A stretch of 9,886 nucleotides of DNA, taken from NCBI GenBank assembly GCA_046590855.1, contig JBKJTJ010000314.1, forward strand, positions 1 through 9,886. The letters are read 5' to 3'. This DNA comes from JACMOY01 sp046590855. GTDB taxonomy: Bacteria; Actinomycetota; Actinomycetes; Actinomycetales; Angustibacteraceae. Positions 1 to 9,886 of this stretch are shown here, piece after piece (position 1 is the first letter of the stretch; each line of letters opens with the position of its first letter). The notes under the pieces are model-generated. The model made no database searches, was not told where the DNA came from, and was given only the letters and a program-made list of their open reading frames with translations. Position numbers and translations under genes: made by a program.

Positions 1-602
1 CCCGTCCCCGTCGGCGCGCCCGTGACGTCGACCTCGCAACCGGCTGCCACCTGCTGACCGATCTCGAGCGCCAGCTCGAGCCCGGCCGACCGGTTGTCGC
101 CCTCACCCAGGTCACCCTTGGTGAGCACCAGGCGCGGCCGAGCGCCGCTCTCCCACGCCAGCGCCATCAGCCGCTCGACCCGGGCCAGGTCGGGGTCGGG
201 ATACAGACCCTCGACGACGGCCACCACGTCGACGTTGGCGGCCAGGACCTGTCCGGCCGACGTCCCGCCGACCTGCGCGCGGACGACGACGGTACGCCGG
301 GGCAACACCGCCTCGACGGTGCGCTGGCCGTCCGGCCACAGCTGGACCGCCACCCAGTCCCCCGTGCTGGGCACGGCGATCGGGTCGCGAGCCACCGCCG
401 CGACCACGTCGGCGCCCCAGGTGGCGCGCCAGGGGCCCTGCTCGCCGAGCAGGTCGCAGGCGCCACGGTCGGTGCGGGTGACCCGAGCGGGTCGGGGGGC
501 GCATGCGTCCAGTCGCAGGACGTCGACGGCCGCGAGGGCGCACGACCAGCCGTCGTCAAAGCCGAGCGCGAGCAGCGGTGCGGGGGTGGCAGCAGGTGAC
601 AC
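1..602 (-). CDS. rsgA: Ribosome small-subunit-dependent GTPase RsgA (YjeQ), N-terminal part, cut by the left window edge
   Basis: RsgA is a circularly permuted GTPase that binds the 30S subunit during late assembly and helps release RbfA. The 200 visible residues show an N-terminal OB-fold region (about 35-115) containing STGDWVAV at 79-86, followed by the family signature QVLAANVDVVAVV (118-130). The G4 guanine-specificity motif is TKGD (161-164), and VTGAPTGTG at about 193-201 fits G5. G4 and G5 preceding G1 is the mark of this permuted family. The P-loop, switches and C-terminal zinc domain lie beyond the window. The GTG at 602 was chosen because it puts an RsgA-like start (LLALGFDDGW at 10-19) near the N-terminus, and AGAGG sits about 10 nt upstream; an in-frame stop lies further upstream. 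It follows the YihY gene on the same strand after 172 nt, so it may have its own promoter. The family call is strong, the exact start less so. Confidence 0.9.
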   Translation of the reverse strand, partial: MSPAATPAPLLALGFDDGWSCALAAVDVLRLDACAPRPARVTRTDRGACDLLGEQGPWRATWGADVVAAVARDPIAVPSTGDWVAVQLWPDGQRTVEAVLPRRTVVVRAQVGGTSAGQVLAANVDVVAVVEGLYPDPDLARVERLMALAWESGARPRLVLTKGDLGEGDNRSAGLELALEIGQQVAAGCEVDVTGAPTGT

Positions 603-744
603 GTGGATCAGGCCTCTCGAGCAGGCCCGGGCGCTCTCTTCAGGTGAGCAGGTCCTGGGCCGGTGACGTCCCTCGCGGAGCGGAGAGCGTGGGCGTGGTG
701 CATCGGTTCACGTCCATCGGGATGCACCTCCAGCTCACCGTCGA

Positions 745-761
745 GGGCCCGCTACGGGCCT
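745..761 (-). terminator. Possible weak terminator hairpin after the YihY gene
   Basis: The arms GGCCCG (746-751) and CGGGCC (755-760) are perfectly complementary around a 3-nt CTA loop, and 745/761 could add a G-U pair. It lies about 15 nt beyond the stop of the minus-strand YihY gene. There is no U-rich tail, and six-base GC stems arise easily in DNA of this composition, so this is only a candidate. The rest of the gap at 603-774 shows no convincing ORF or other element. Confidence 0.25.
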
Positions 762-774
762 GCCGCTGCTCAAC

Positions 775-1860
775 CTAGAGCCGGGACGCCTCGCGCGTCA
801 CCGGGTTTTCCCGGGGTGGCCGACCAGCCGTCTGGTCCGGCGCGCCGGGCATCTGGTCGTCAGGGGTCGGCACGGGGGTGAGCGTGCGGCGGCTGACCTT
901 CCCGCGCAACCGGTTCATCGGCGACCCGACCTCGTGCTCCAGGGGCCACAGCTCGCGGGTGGCCGCGTTCAGGGCGGCCCCGATCAGCACGGCGATGGCC
1001 AGGAAGTACAGCCAGATCAGGACGACGATGCTGGCCGCCAGCGGGCCGTAGATCGAGGTGCCGCCGAACGAGGCGCTGATGACCTTGCGCAGGACGAAGC
1101 TGGCCAGGACCCAGATGACCAGCGCCAGCACCGCGCCAGGCAGGTCACGGCGCCACGGGCTGCGACGGGGAGTGGCCACGTGGTACAGCGAGGCGAGGCT
1201 GGCCACCGTCAGCAGCACCACCAACGGCCAGTACAGAAGACGCACGAAGTGCCCGGACGGCGGCAGGATCGAGTCCAGCAGGCTCGGGCCCAGCAGCACG
1301 AGCGGCATGATGACCGCGCCGACCAGCAGCGCCACGATGTACAGGCTGAACGACAGCGCCCGGGTGCGGACGATCCCCCGCTCACCGCCCTGGCCGTACA
1401 TGATCGAGATCGTGTCGATGAACACGTTGATGACCCGCGACCCGGACCACAGCGAGAGCAGGAACGCGATCGAGATGATGTCCAGCCGACCGCGGCCGAG
1501 GACGTCGTCGATGCTTCTGGTCACCGTCTCGACGACGGCGGGCTGGGCGAAGATCTGCCTGGAGTAGACCTCGATCTGACCACGCACCTGGTCCACGGCG
1601 TCCGACCCGACCGCGGCGCCGACGTACCCGACCCCGCCGATCAGCCCCAGCACCAGCGGCGGCAGCGAGAGCAGGGCGAAGAACCCGGCCTCGGACGCCA
1701 GGCCGGTCACCCGGTAACGCAGGCAGGTGCTCACCGTCTCGCGCAGCAGGGCCCATGCCCCGAGGGCGAACGGCGAGCGGCGCACCGGTGCGACCAGCGT
1801 CCGCGCCGCCGTCGCGGCACGGGCGACGACCACGGCTCGGGTCGGGGTCCGGTCGCTCAC
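775..1860 (-). CDS. YihY/virulence factor BrkB family inner-membrane protein
   Basis: A 361-residue polytopic membrane protein of the YihY/BrkB (UPF0761) family, whose molecular role is not firmly established; old names such as ribonuclease BN are considered misassigned. Six hydrophobic segments are visible at about 55-84, 125-147, 168-193, 207-228, 240-262 and 272-298. Family hallmarks are LLSLWSGSRVINVF in helix 2 and the strongly conserved last helix, YGPLAASIVVLIWLYF, ending in GAALNA. The N-terminus is basic. The C-terminal tail after about 310 is hydrophilic and Pro/Arg-rich, probably a disordered cytoplasmic tail. I chose the GTG at 1860, whose product begins VSDRTPTR, because a TACCGT box lies 7 nt upstream and suggests a leaderless transcript; no convincing Shine-Dalgarno is seen. 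An in-frame GTG at 1905 is an alternative. The reading frame stays open far upstream, antisense to glgX, but that part has no family features. The gene is divergent from glgX. Confidence 0.9.
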   Translation of the reverse strand: MSDRTPTRAVVVARAATAARTLVAPVRRSPFALGAWALLRETVSTCLRYRVTGLASEAGFFALLSLPPLVLGLIGGVGYVGAAVGSDAVDQVRGQIEVYSRQIFAQPAVVETVTRSIDDVLGRGRLDIISIAFLLSLWSGSRVINVFIDTISIMYGQGGERGIVRTRALSFSLYIVALLVGAVIMPLVLLGPSLLDSILPPSGHFVRLLYWPLVVLLTVASLASLYHVATPRRSPWRRDLPGAVLALVIWVLASFVLRKVISASFGGTSIYGPLAASIVVLIWLYFLAIAVLIGAALNAATRELWPLEHEVGSPMNRLRGKVSRRTLTPVPTPDDQMPGAPDQTAGRPPRENPVTREASRL

Positions 1861-2022
1861 CTCGTCAACGGTACGGGGCCGGGCAGCGACCGCGCGCCGC
1901 GACACGGGCACGCCCGGGTGGGCACGTGCGGGCGATGTCGGCCACAATCGGGTCGGCCCGCGCGCAGCGGGGGCCGCTGATGCGCGACGACGAGGTCGCT
2001 CCCGACGATCGAGAGAACCTCC
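1861..2022. promoter_or_regulatory. Divergent intergenic region between the YihY gene and glgX
   Basis: These 162 bp must hold the promoters of two divergently transcribed genes. On the plus strand the best -10-like hexamer is CACAAT (1943-1948), one of the few AT-richer spots; it would leave a glgX leader of roughly 65-70 nt. A direct repeat GGGCACG (1906-1912 and 1920-1926, 14 nt apart) and an overlapping perfect 8-bp palindrome GCACGTGC (1922-1929) lie just upstream of it and could bind a regulator. GAGAG, 7 nt before the glgX ATG, is a reasonable ribosome binding site. All of this is pattern-based. Confidence 0.35.
1868..1873 (-). promoter_or_regulatory. Candidate -10 box (TACCGT) for the YihY gene
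   Basis: On the minus strand TACCGT fits the actinobacterial TANNNT -10 consensus and is separated by TGACGAG (7 nt) from the GTG at 1860. That spacing would start transcription at or next to the start codon, giving a leaderless mRNA. This would explain the lack of a ribosome binding site. No good -35 hexamer is seen. Confidence 0.35.
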
Positions 2023-4160
<2,138 letters not shown>

Positions 4161-4164
<4 letters not shown>

Positions 4165-6638
4165 GGCCACCCCGGCGTCCTGCTCCCGACCGGCCCGTCC
4201 CCAGCTCGACGTACCGGCTGCAGATCCGTCCGGAGTTCGGCTTCGACGACGCCGCGGCGGTGGCCGACTACCTGGCTGAGCTGGGCGTCGGGCACGCCTA
4301 CCTGTCGCCCGTGCTCGAGCCCGCCCCGGGCTCGGCGCACGGGTACGACGTCGTCGACCACGCGCGGCTGAACACCGAGGCGGGCGGTGAGCCAGCGTTC
4401 CGCCGTCTCGTGCAGTCGTTGCACGACAACGGTCTGGGGGCGGTCGCCGACGTGGTGCCCAACCACATGGCCGTGCCGACCCCCGCCCGGCTCAACGCCC
4501 AGCTGTGGTCGGTGCTGCGCGACGGGCCGCAGTCCCCCTTCGCCGCGTGGTTCGACGTCGACTGGTCGGTCGCCGACCGGGCGGTCCTGATGCCGGTGCT
4601 GGGTGGGCGCATCGGCCAGGTGCTGGCGGCGAGCGAGCTGGTGCTGGACCCCGCCGGCGGCCCGGGTGGCGACGAGCTCGTCCTGCGGTACTACGACCAC
4701 GAGTTCCCGGTCCGGCCCGGCACCGAGTCGCTGCCGATGGCCGAGCTGGTCGACCGCCAGTGGTACCGGCTGGCGCACTGGCGGGTCGCCGACGAGGAGC
4801 TGAACTACCGGCGGTTCTTCGACGTCGACACCCTCGCCGCGGTGCGGGTCGAGGATCCCGCCGTGTTCGAGGCGACCCACCGCCTGCTGCTGGACCTGAT
4901 GGCCGACGGGTCGCTGGACGGGCTGCGGATCGACCACCCGGACGGTCTGGCCGACCCTCGCGGCTACCTCGCGCGGCTCGCCGACGCGACCGGGGACGCG
5001 TGGGTGGTGGTCGAGAAGATCCTCGAGGGCAGCGAGCAGCTCGCTGACGACTGGCGCTGCGCCGGCACCACCGGCTACGACGCGCTGCAGCGGGTCGGCG
5101 GCGTCTTCGTCGACCCCGCCGGTGTCTCGGCGCTGGACAGCCTGCTCACGGAGGTCACCGGCGCCGGCGCGGACGCCGAGGCGCTCGTCGAGCAGGCCAA
5201 GCGCGAGGTCGTCGCCCAGGGCCAGTACGCCGAGGTGCACCGGCTGGTCGAGCTGCTCGTCGGCATCTGCCACGACGACGTCCGGCTGCGCGACCACACC
5301 CGGCGCGGGCTGGACGACGCCGTCACCGAGCTGCTGGTCGCGATGGACCGGTACCGCGCGTACGTCGTCCCCGGCGAGAGCGCCCCCGTGCCGTCGCAGC
5401 GGGTGGTCGAGGCCGCGTTCGAGCACGCCCGTGCCCACCTGCCCGAGCACCGCATCGACACCCTCGAGCTGGTGCGCGACCTGGTGCTCGGCCGTGAGGT
5501 CGGCACCGCCGGTCGGGCCAGCGAGCCGCGCAGGGCCGAGCTCGTCGTCCGGTTCCAGCAGACCTGCGGACCCGTGATGGCCAAGGGCATCGAGGACACC
5601 GCGTTCTACCGGTGGTTCCGGCTGGTGTCGCTCAACGAGGTCGGGGCCGATCCGACCCGGTTCGGCATCGCGACCGAGGAGCTGCACGACTTCGCCGGCC
5701 GGCTGCACCACGAGTGGCCGACGTCGATGACGGCCCTGTCGACCCACGACACCAAGCGGTCCGAGGACGTGCGAGCACGTCTCGCCGTGGTCTCCGAGAT
5801 GCCGTCGGAGTGGACGCAGGCCGTGCACGAGTGGCGCCAGGTGGCGGGACCGCACCGCGAGGCCCTGCTCGACCCCGGCACCGAGTACCTGGTGTGGCAG
5901 ACCCTCGCGGGCACCTGGCCCATCACGGCGGAGCGGCTGCACGTCTACTGCGAGAAGGCGATGCGCGAGGCGAAGGCCTTCACGACCTGGACGTCGCCGG
6001 ACGAGGCGTACGAGTCCGCCGTGCACCGGTTCGTCGACGGCGTGCTCGAGGACGAGCAGGTCGTCGCGGGGCTCGACGCGTGGACCAGCCTGACCGAGAA
6101 GCCGGTGCGGGTGGGTGTGCTCGGTCAGAAGCTGCTGCAGCTGACGCTGCCCGGCGTCCCCGACGTCTACCAGGGCACCGAGCTGGTCGACCTCTCGCTC
6201 GTCGACCCCGACAACCGGCGCCCGGTCGACTACGCGGACCGCCGCACCCGCCTCGCGCGGCTGGACGCGGGCGAGCGACCCAAGGATCTCGACGACGAGA
6301 AGCTGCTGGTGGTCTCGCGCACGCTGCGCCTGCGTCGCGAGCACCCGCAGTGGTTCGTCGGCCCCGACAGCACCTACGAGGCGGTGGCGACCACCACCGG
6401 CAACGCCCTGGCGGTCGGTCGCGGGGACTCGACCGGTGTGCAGGTGGTGGCCGTGGCCACCCGGCTGTCGGTGTCGCTGCAGCGGTACGGCGGATGGCGC
6501 GACCACACCGCGTCGGTGCCGGACGGGTCGTGGACCGACCTGCTCACCGGTCGAGCCGTCGACGGCGGTGCGGTGCCGCTCGGCGTGCTGCTCACCGACC
6601 TGCCGGTTGCCCTGCTGGTGCGCGACCAGGCGAGCTGA
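4161..6638 (+). CDS. treY: Maltooligosyltrehalose synthase TreY (GH13, EC 5.4.99.15)
   Basis: TreY is an intramolecular transglycosidase that converts the reducing-end alpha-1,4 linkage of maltooligosaccharides to alpha,alpha-1,1, producing maltooligosyltrehalose for TreZ. The 825-residue length is within the family range. It opens with the TreY signature PSSTYRLQIRPEFGF (14-28) and YLSPVLEPAPGSAHGYDVVD (47-66). Conserved GH13 regions are VADVVPNH (95-102), GLRIDHPDG (254-262) with nucleophile Asp258, VVVEKIL (282-288) with acid/base Glu285, and LSTHDTKRSEDVRARL (526-541) with Asp530. LPGVPDVYQGTEL near the end of the barrel is also typical. The long stretch between regions III and IV is the helical insertion characteristic of TreY. 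The ATG lies inside the glgX stop (ATGA), and no strong Shine-Dalgarno is needed if translation is coupled. It ends 9 nt from the end of the convergent ppk2 gene. No defects are seen. Confidence 0.97.
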
Positions 6639-6651
6639 CGCCAGCCGTCAG
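6635..6651. terminator. Possible bidirectional terminator hairpin between treY and ppk2
   Basis: The arms CTGACG (6635-6640) and CGTCAG (6646-6651) are perfectly complementary around the 5-nt loop CCAGC. The left arm contains the treY TGA and the right arm contains the complement of the ppk2 stop. With only 9 nt between the two convergent genes, this is the only obvious place for a shared terminator. There is no T-tract on either side, so intrinsic termination would be weak or Rho-assisted. Confidence 0.35.
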
Positions 6652-7583
6652 GTCGCTGCGAGCCGGGCCTTCTCCTGCTCGACGTCGAAGTCGGCGACCG
6701 GCCACTGCGGGTCGAGCTGCTGGAGGTGGTCGATCAGCAGCTGCTGCACCGCCCACCTGGCGTACCACTTGCGGTCGGCGGGCACGACGAACCACGGTGC
6801 CCGCTCGGTCGAGCACCGGCTCAGCGCGACGTCGTACGCCGCCTGGTAGTCGTCCCAGCGCTCGCGCTCGGTGACGTCGCCCGGGTGGTACTTCCAGTGC
6901 TTGTCGGGACGATCGAGCCGCTCGGCCAGTCGCGCGCGCTGCTCGTCGCGCGAGATGTGCAGCATCACCTTGATCACCGTCGTGCCCTTGGCCGCGATGG
7001 ACGCCTCGAACCTGTTGATGGCGGCGTAGCGGCGTTGCCAGACCCGCCGCGGCACCAGGTCGTGCACCCGGACGATCAGCACGTCCTCATAGTGCGAGCG
7101 GTCGAACACCCCGATCATCCCGGGGGCGGGCACGCGCGGGCGCACCCGCCACAGGAAGTCGTGCTCGCGCTCGACCGGGGTCGGCGCCTTGAACGTCGTG
7201 TGGGTGACCCCCTGGGGGTCGCACGACCCGACCACGTGACGCACGATGCCACCCTTGCCCGAGGTGTCCATCCCCTGGATGACGAGCAGCACCGACCGCG
7301 TCCCACCGCCCTTGCTCTCGGCGTACAGCTTCTCCTGCAGCGACGACAGGCGCTCGGCGCCGGCCGCCAGCGCCTCCTGGCCCTCGAGCTTGCCGCCGTC
7401 GATACCCGGCGCGTCGTGCGGGTCGAGGTCGGCCAGGGAGCTGCCCGGGGTGAACCGCAGGTGCTCGGCCACCGTCCGCGGTGAGGCGGCGACGTCCTCG
7501 AGGACGTCCTCCTGCGCCTGCTCGAGCTCGTCCTGCAGCTCGGCCGCGCGCGCCGCCTTGGTCCCCTTGCTCTTCTTGGCCAT
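6648..7583 (-). CDS. ppk2: Polyphosphate:nucleotide phosphotransferase, PPK2 family
   Basis: A 311-residue P-loop kinase that transfers phosphate between inorganic polyphosphate and nucleotides. Motifs in order are: Walker A GMDTSGKGG (104-112); PQGV (123-126); FLWRVRPRVPAPG (143-155); the Walker B region FDRSHYEDVL (160-169) followed by VRVHDLVP; KVMLHISRDEQ (205-215); and a basic lid segment RLAERLDRPDKHWKY (218-232). APWFVVPADRKWYARW (262-277) near the C-terminus is also typical. Conserved segments resemble the class III enzyme of Meiothermus ruber as I recall it, which uses NMPs and NDPs, but specificity cannot be settled here. The first 35 residues (MAKKSKGTKAARAAELQDEL and on) form a Lys/Ala/Glu-rich, probably coiled-coil extension absent from shorter relatives. 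The ATG at 7583 has no Shine-Dalgarno but a CATGAT box 6 nt upstream; the GTG at 7472 is a weaker alternative start. The gene is convergent with treY and divergent from treZ. Confidence 0.94.
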   Translation of the reverse strand: MAKKSKGTKAARAAELQDELEQAQEDVLEDVAASPRTVAEHLRFTPGSSLADLDPHDAPGIDGGKLEGQEALAAGAERLSSLQEKLYAESKGGGTRSVLLVIQGMDTSGKGGIVRHVVGSCDPQGVTHTTFKAPTPVEREHDFLWRVRPRVPAPGMIGVFDRSHYEDVLIVRVHDLVPRRVWQRRYAAINRFEASIAAKGTTVIKVMLHISRDEQRARLAERLDRPDKHWKYHPGDVTERERWDDYQAAYDVALSRCSTERAPWFVVPADRKWYARWAVQQLLIDHLQQLDPQWPVADFDVEQEKARLAAT

Positions 7584-7647
7584 CGGGCGATCATGGCAGC
7601 GACGCTCACGGCAGGCCAGCGCTGCCGGGCTGTGCGAGGCTCGACTC
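7584..7647. promoter_or_regulatory. 64-bp divergent control region of ppk2 and treZ
   Basis: The start codons of ppk2 (7583) and treZ (7648) are only 64 bp apart. Two -10-like boxes overlap here: GATCAT (7589-7594) facing treZ, with TTGCTC 16 nt upstream as a poor -35, and CATGAT (7595-7590 on the minus strand) facing ppk2. Immediately beside them is a 7-bp inverted repeat GGCAGCG (7595-7601) / CGCTGCC (7620-7626). A competing 6-bp hairpin CGGCAG (7609-7614) / CTGCCG (7622-7627) uses the same right arm. The treZ ribosome binding site GCGAGG (7634-7639) is 8 nt before its ATG. Which of these function is not known. Confidence 0.35.
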
Positions 7648-9411
<1,764 letters not shown>

Positions 9412-9422
9412 GGCGCGGAGGG

Positions 9423-9428
9423 TACGGT
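9423..9428 (+). promoter_or_regulatory. Candidate -10 box (TACGGT) for the EthD-family gene
   Basis: TACGGT fits TANNNT and is followed by 7 nt (CGCCCGC) and then the ATG at 9436, the spacing expected for a leaderless actinobacterial transcript. The alternative is ordinary translation from GGAGGG (9417-9422), but that lies 13 nt from the ATG, longer than usual. The gene may therefore be transcribed on its own, with treZ, or both. Confidence 0.35.
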
Positions 9429-9435
9429 CGCCCGC

Positions 9436-9744
9436 ATGACCGTCAAGCTCGTCGTCCTCTACACCACGCCCGCCGACCCCGCTGCCTTCGACGAGCACTA
9501 CCTGTCGGTGCACGCCCCCCTCGCCCGCGCCATGCCGGGGCTGCAGCACTTCGAGAGCGGCCGGTTCGTCGCGGCCGCGGACGGCGGCGACCTGTCGTAC
9601 TACCGCGTCGCCGAGCTGACGTTCGCCGACCAGGAGGCGCTGGCTGCGGCCAGCGCCTCGCCGCAGGGTCAGCAGACCGTCGCCGACTACCAGCAGATCG
9701 CCCCCGAGGGCTCGCGCATGTTCGTCAGCGCGACGGACGAGTGA
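9436..9744 (+). CDS. EthD-family small protein (dimeric alpha+beta barrel fold)
   Basis: A 102-residue protein with the EthD pattern: MTVKLVVLYTTPADPAAFDE (1-20), then HYLSVHAPLARAMPGLQHFE (21-40), and a C-terminal DYQQIAP (84-90). His21, His26 and Pro34-Gly35 occupy positions typical of the family. Such proteins form ferredoxin-like dimers; founding members accompany ethyl tert-butyl ether degradation, but most have no established reaction. There is no signal peptide, so it is probably cytoplasmic. It begins 24 nt after the treZ stop on the same strand, so co-transcription is possible, although a candidate leaderless promoter lies directly before it. Nothing in its sequence ties it to trehalose metabolism. 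It ends 3 nt from the end of the convergent right-edge gene. The family call is fairly secure; function is unknown. Confidence 0.85.
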   Translation: MTVKLVVLYTTPADPAAFDEHYLSVHAPLARAMPGLQHFESGRFVAAADGGDLSYYRVAELTFADQEALAAASASPQGQQTVADYQQIAPEGSRMFVSATDE

Positions 9745-9747
9745 GGG

Positions 9748-9886
9748 TCAGCGCCGACTGAGCGCCACGCCGTCGCGCGCGAGCGAGATCAGCCGCGACG
9801 TCGCCCGCAGGTACTTCTTGCGGTAGCCCCCGGCCAGCAGCTCGGGCGTGAACAGGTCGGTCACCGCGGCGCCACTGACGACCACC
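9748..9886 (-). CDS. C-terminal 45 codons of an unrecognised gene, cut by the right window edge
   Basis: On the minus strand a frame enters from the right edge and stops at the TGA whose complement is 9748-9750. The visible tail starts VVVSGAAVTDLFTPELLAGG and ends YRKKYLRATSRLISLARDGV then ALSRR. It has a hydrophobic start, a GYRKKYL basic patch and a probable C-terminal helix. Codon use is like that of the neighbouring genes, with strongly GC-rich third positions, and the stop lies 3 nt from the convergent EthD gene, as expected for a real gene end. I do not recognise the family from this fragment and propose no function. Confidence 0.55.
   Translation of the reverse strand, partial: VVVSGAAVTDLFTPELLAGGYRKKYLRATSRLISLARDGVALSRR

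Noticed and set aside
94..666. Plus-strand frame opposite rsgA
   Set aside because: It is Ser/Thr/Arg-rich with no motif, while the opposite strand carries clear RsgA motifs.
6611..6630. CTGGT...ACCAG inverted repeat at the end of treY considered as a terminator
   Set aside because: It lies inside the treY coding sequence before the stop codon and the stem is only 5 bp; coding constraint explains it.
7246..7647. Upstream in-frame extension of treZ
   Set aside because: It is antisense to conserved PPK2 coding sequence. TreZ homology starts at the ATG at 7648, which has a ribosome binding site.
9748..9765. Small TCAG/CTGA inverted repeat at the EthD/right-edge gene junction considered as a terminator
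   Set aside because: A 4-bp stem with no T-tract is too weak to support.

Overview
The window is very GC-rich, densely packed bacterial chromosome with G or C in most third codon positions. GTG starts, ATGA stop/start overlaps and candidate leaderless promoters also occur. Together with the gene content this points to an actinobacterium; order or genus cannot be fixed from the sequence alone. No stretch over 300 bases lacks a gene. The longest gap is about 170 bases, between the first two genes. I found no tRNA, rRNA, CRISPR array, insertion sequence or phage gene.

Layout from left to right: (1) minus strand, the N-terminal 200 residues of the ribosome-assembly GTPase RsgA, running off the left edge; (2) minus strand, a six-helix YihY/BrkB-family inner-membrane protein; (3) a divergent promoter region, then on the plus strand glgX/treX and treY joined by an ATGA overlap; (4) minus strand, convergent with treY, a PPK2-family polyphosphate:nucleotide phosphotransferase; (5) plus strand, divergent from ppk2, treZ, then a small EthD-fold protein; (6) minus strand, the last 45 codons of an unrecognised gene entering from the right edge.

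The core is the TreX-TreY-TreZ route from glycogen or maltodextrin to trehalose. GlgX/TreX debranches the glucan. TreY turns the reducing-end alpha-1,4 bond into an alpha,alpha-1,1 bond, giving maltooligosyltrehalose. TreZ then releases free trehalose. All three GH13 enzymes are full length with their Asp/Glu/Asp catalytic residues visible, so the pathway looks functional. The unusual element is an inverted PPK2 gene between treY and treZ, which splits a gene trio that is contiguous in, for example, Mycobacterium tuberculosis. It places polyphosphate-driven nucleotide phosphorylation beside glycogen and trehalose metabolism; any functional link is inference. I see no clear candidate for a wholly undescribed system. 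The items worth a second look are the ppk2 placement, the compact control regions around it, several TANNNT boxes 6-7 nt before start codons, and the unidentified right-edge gene.
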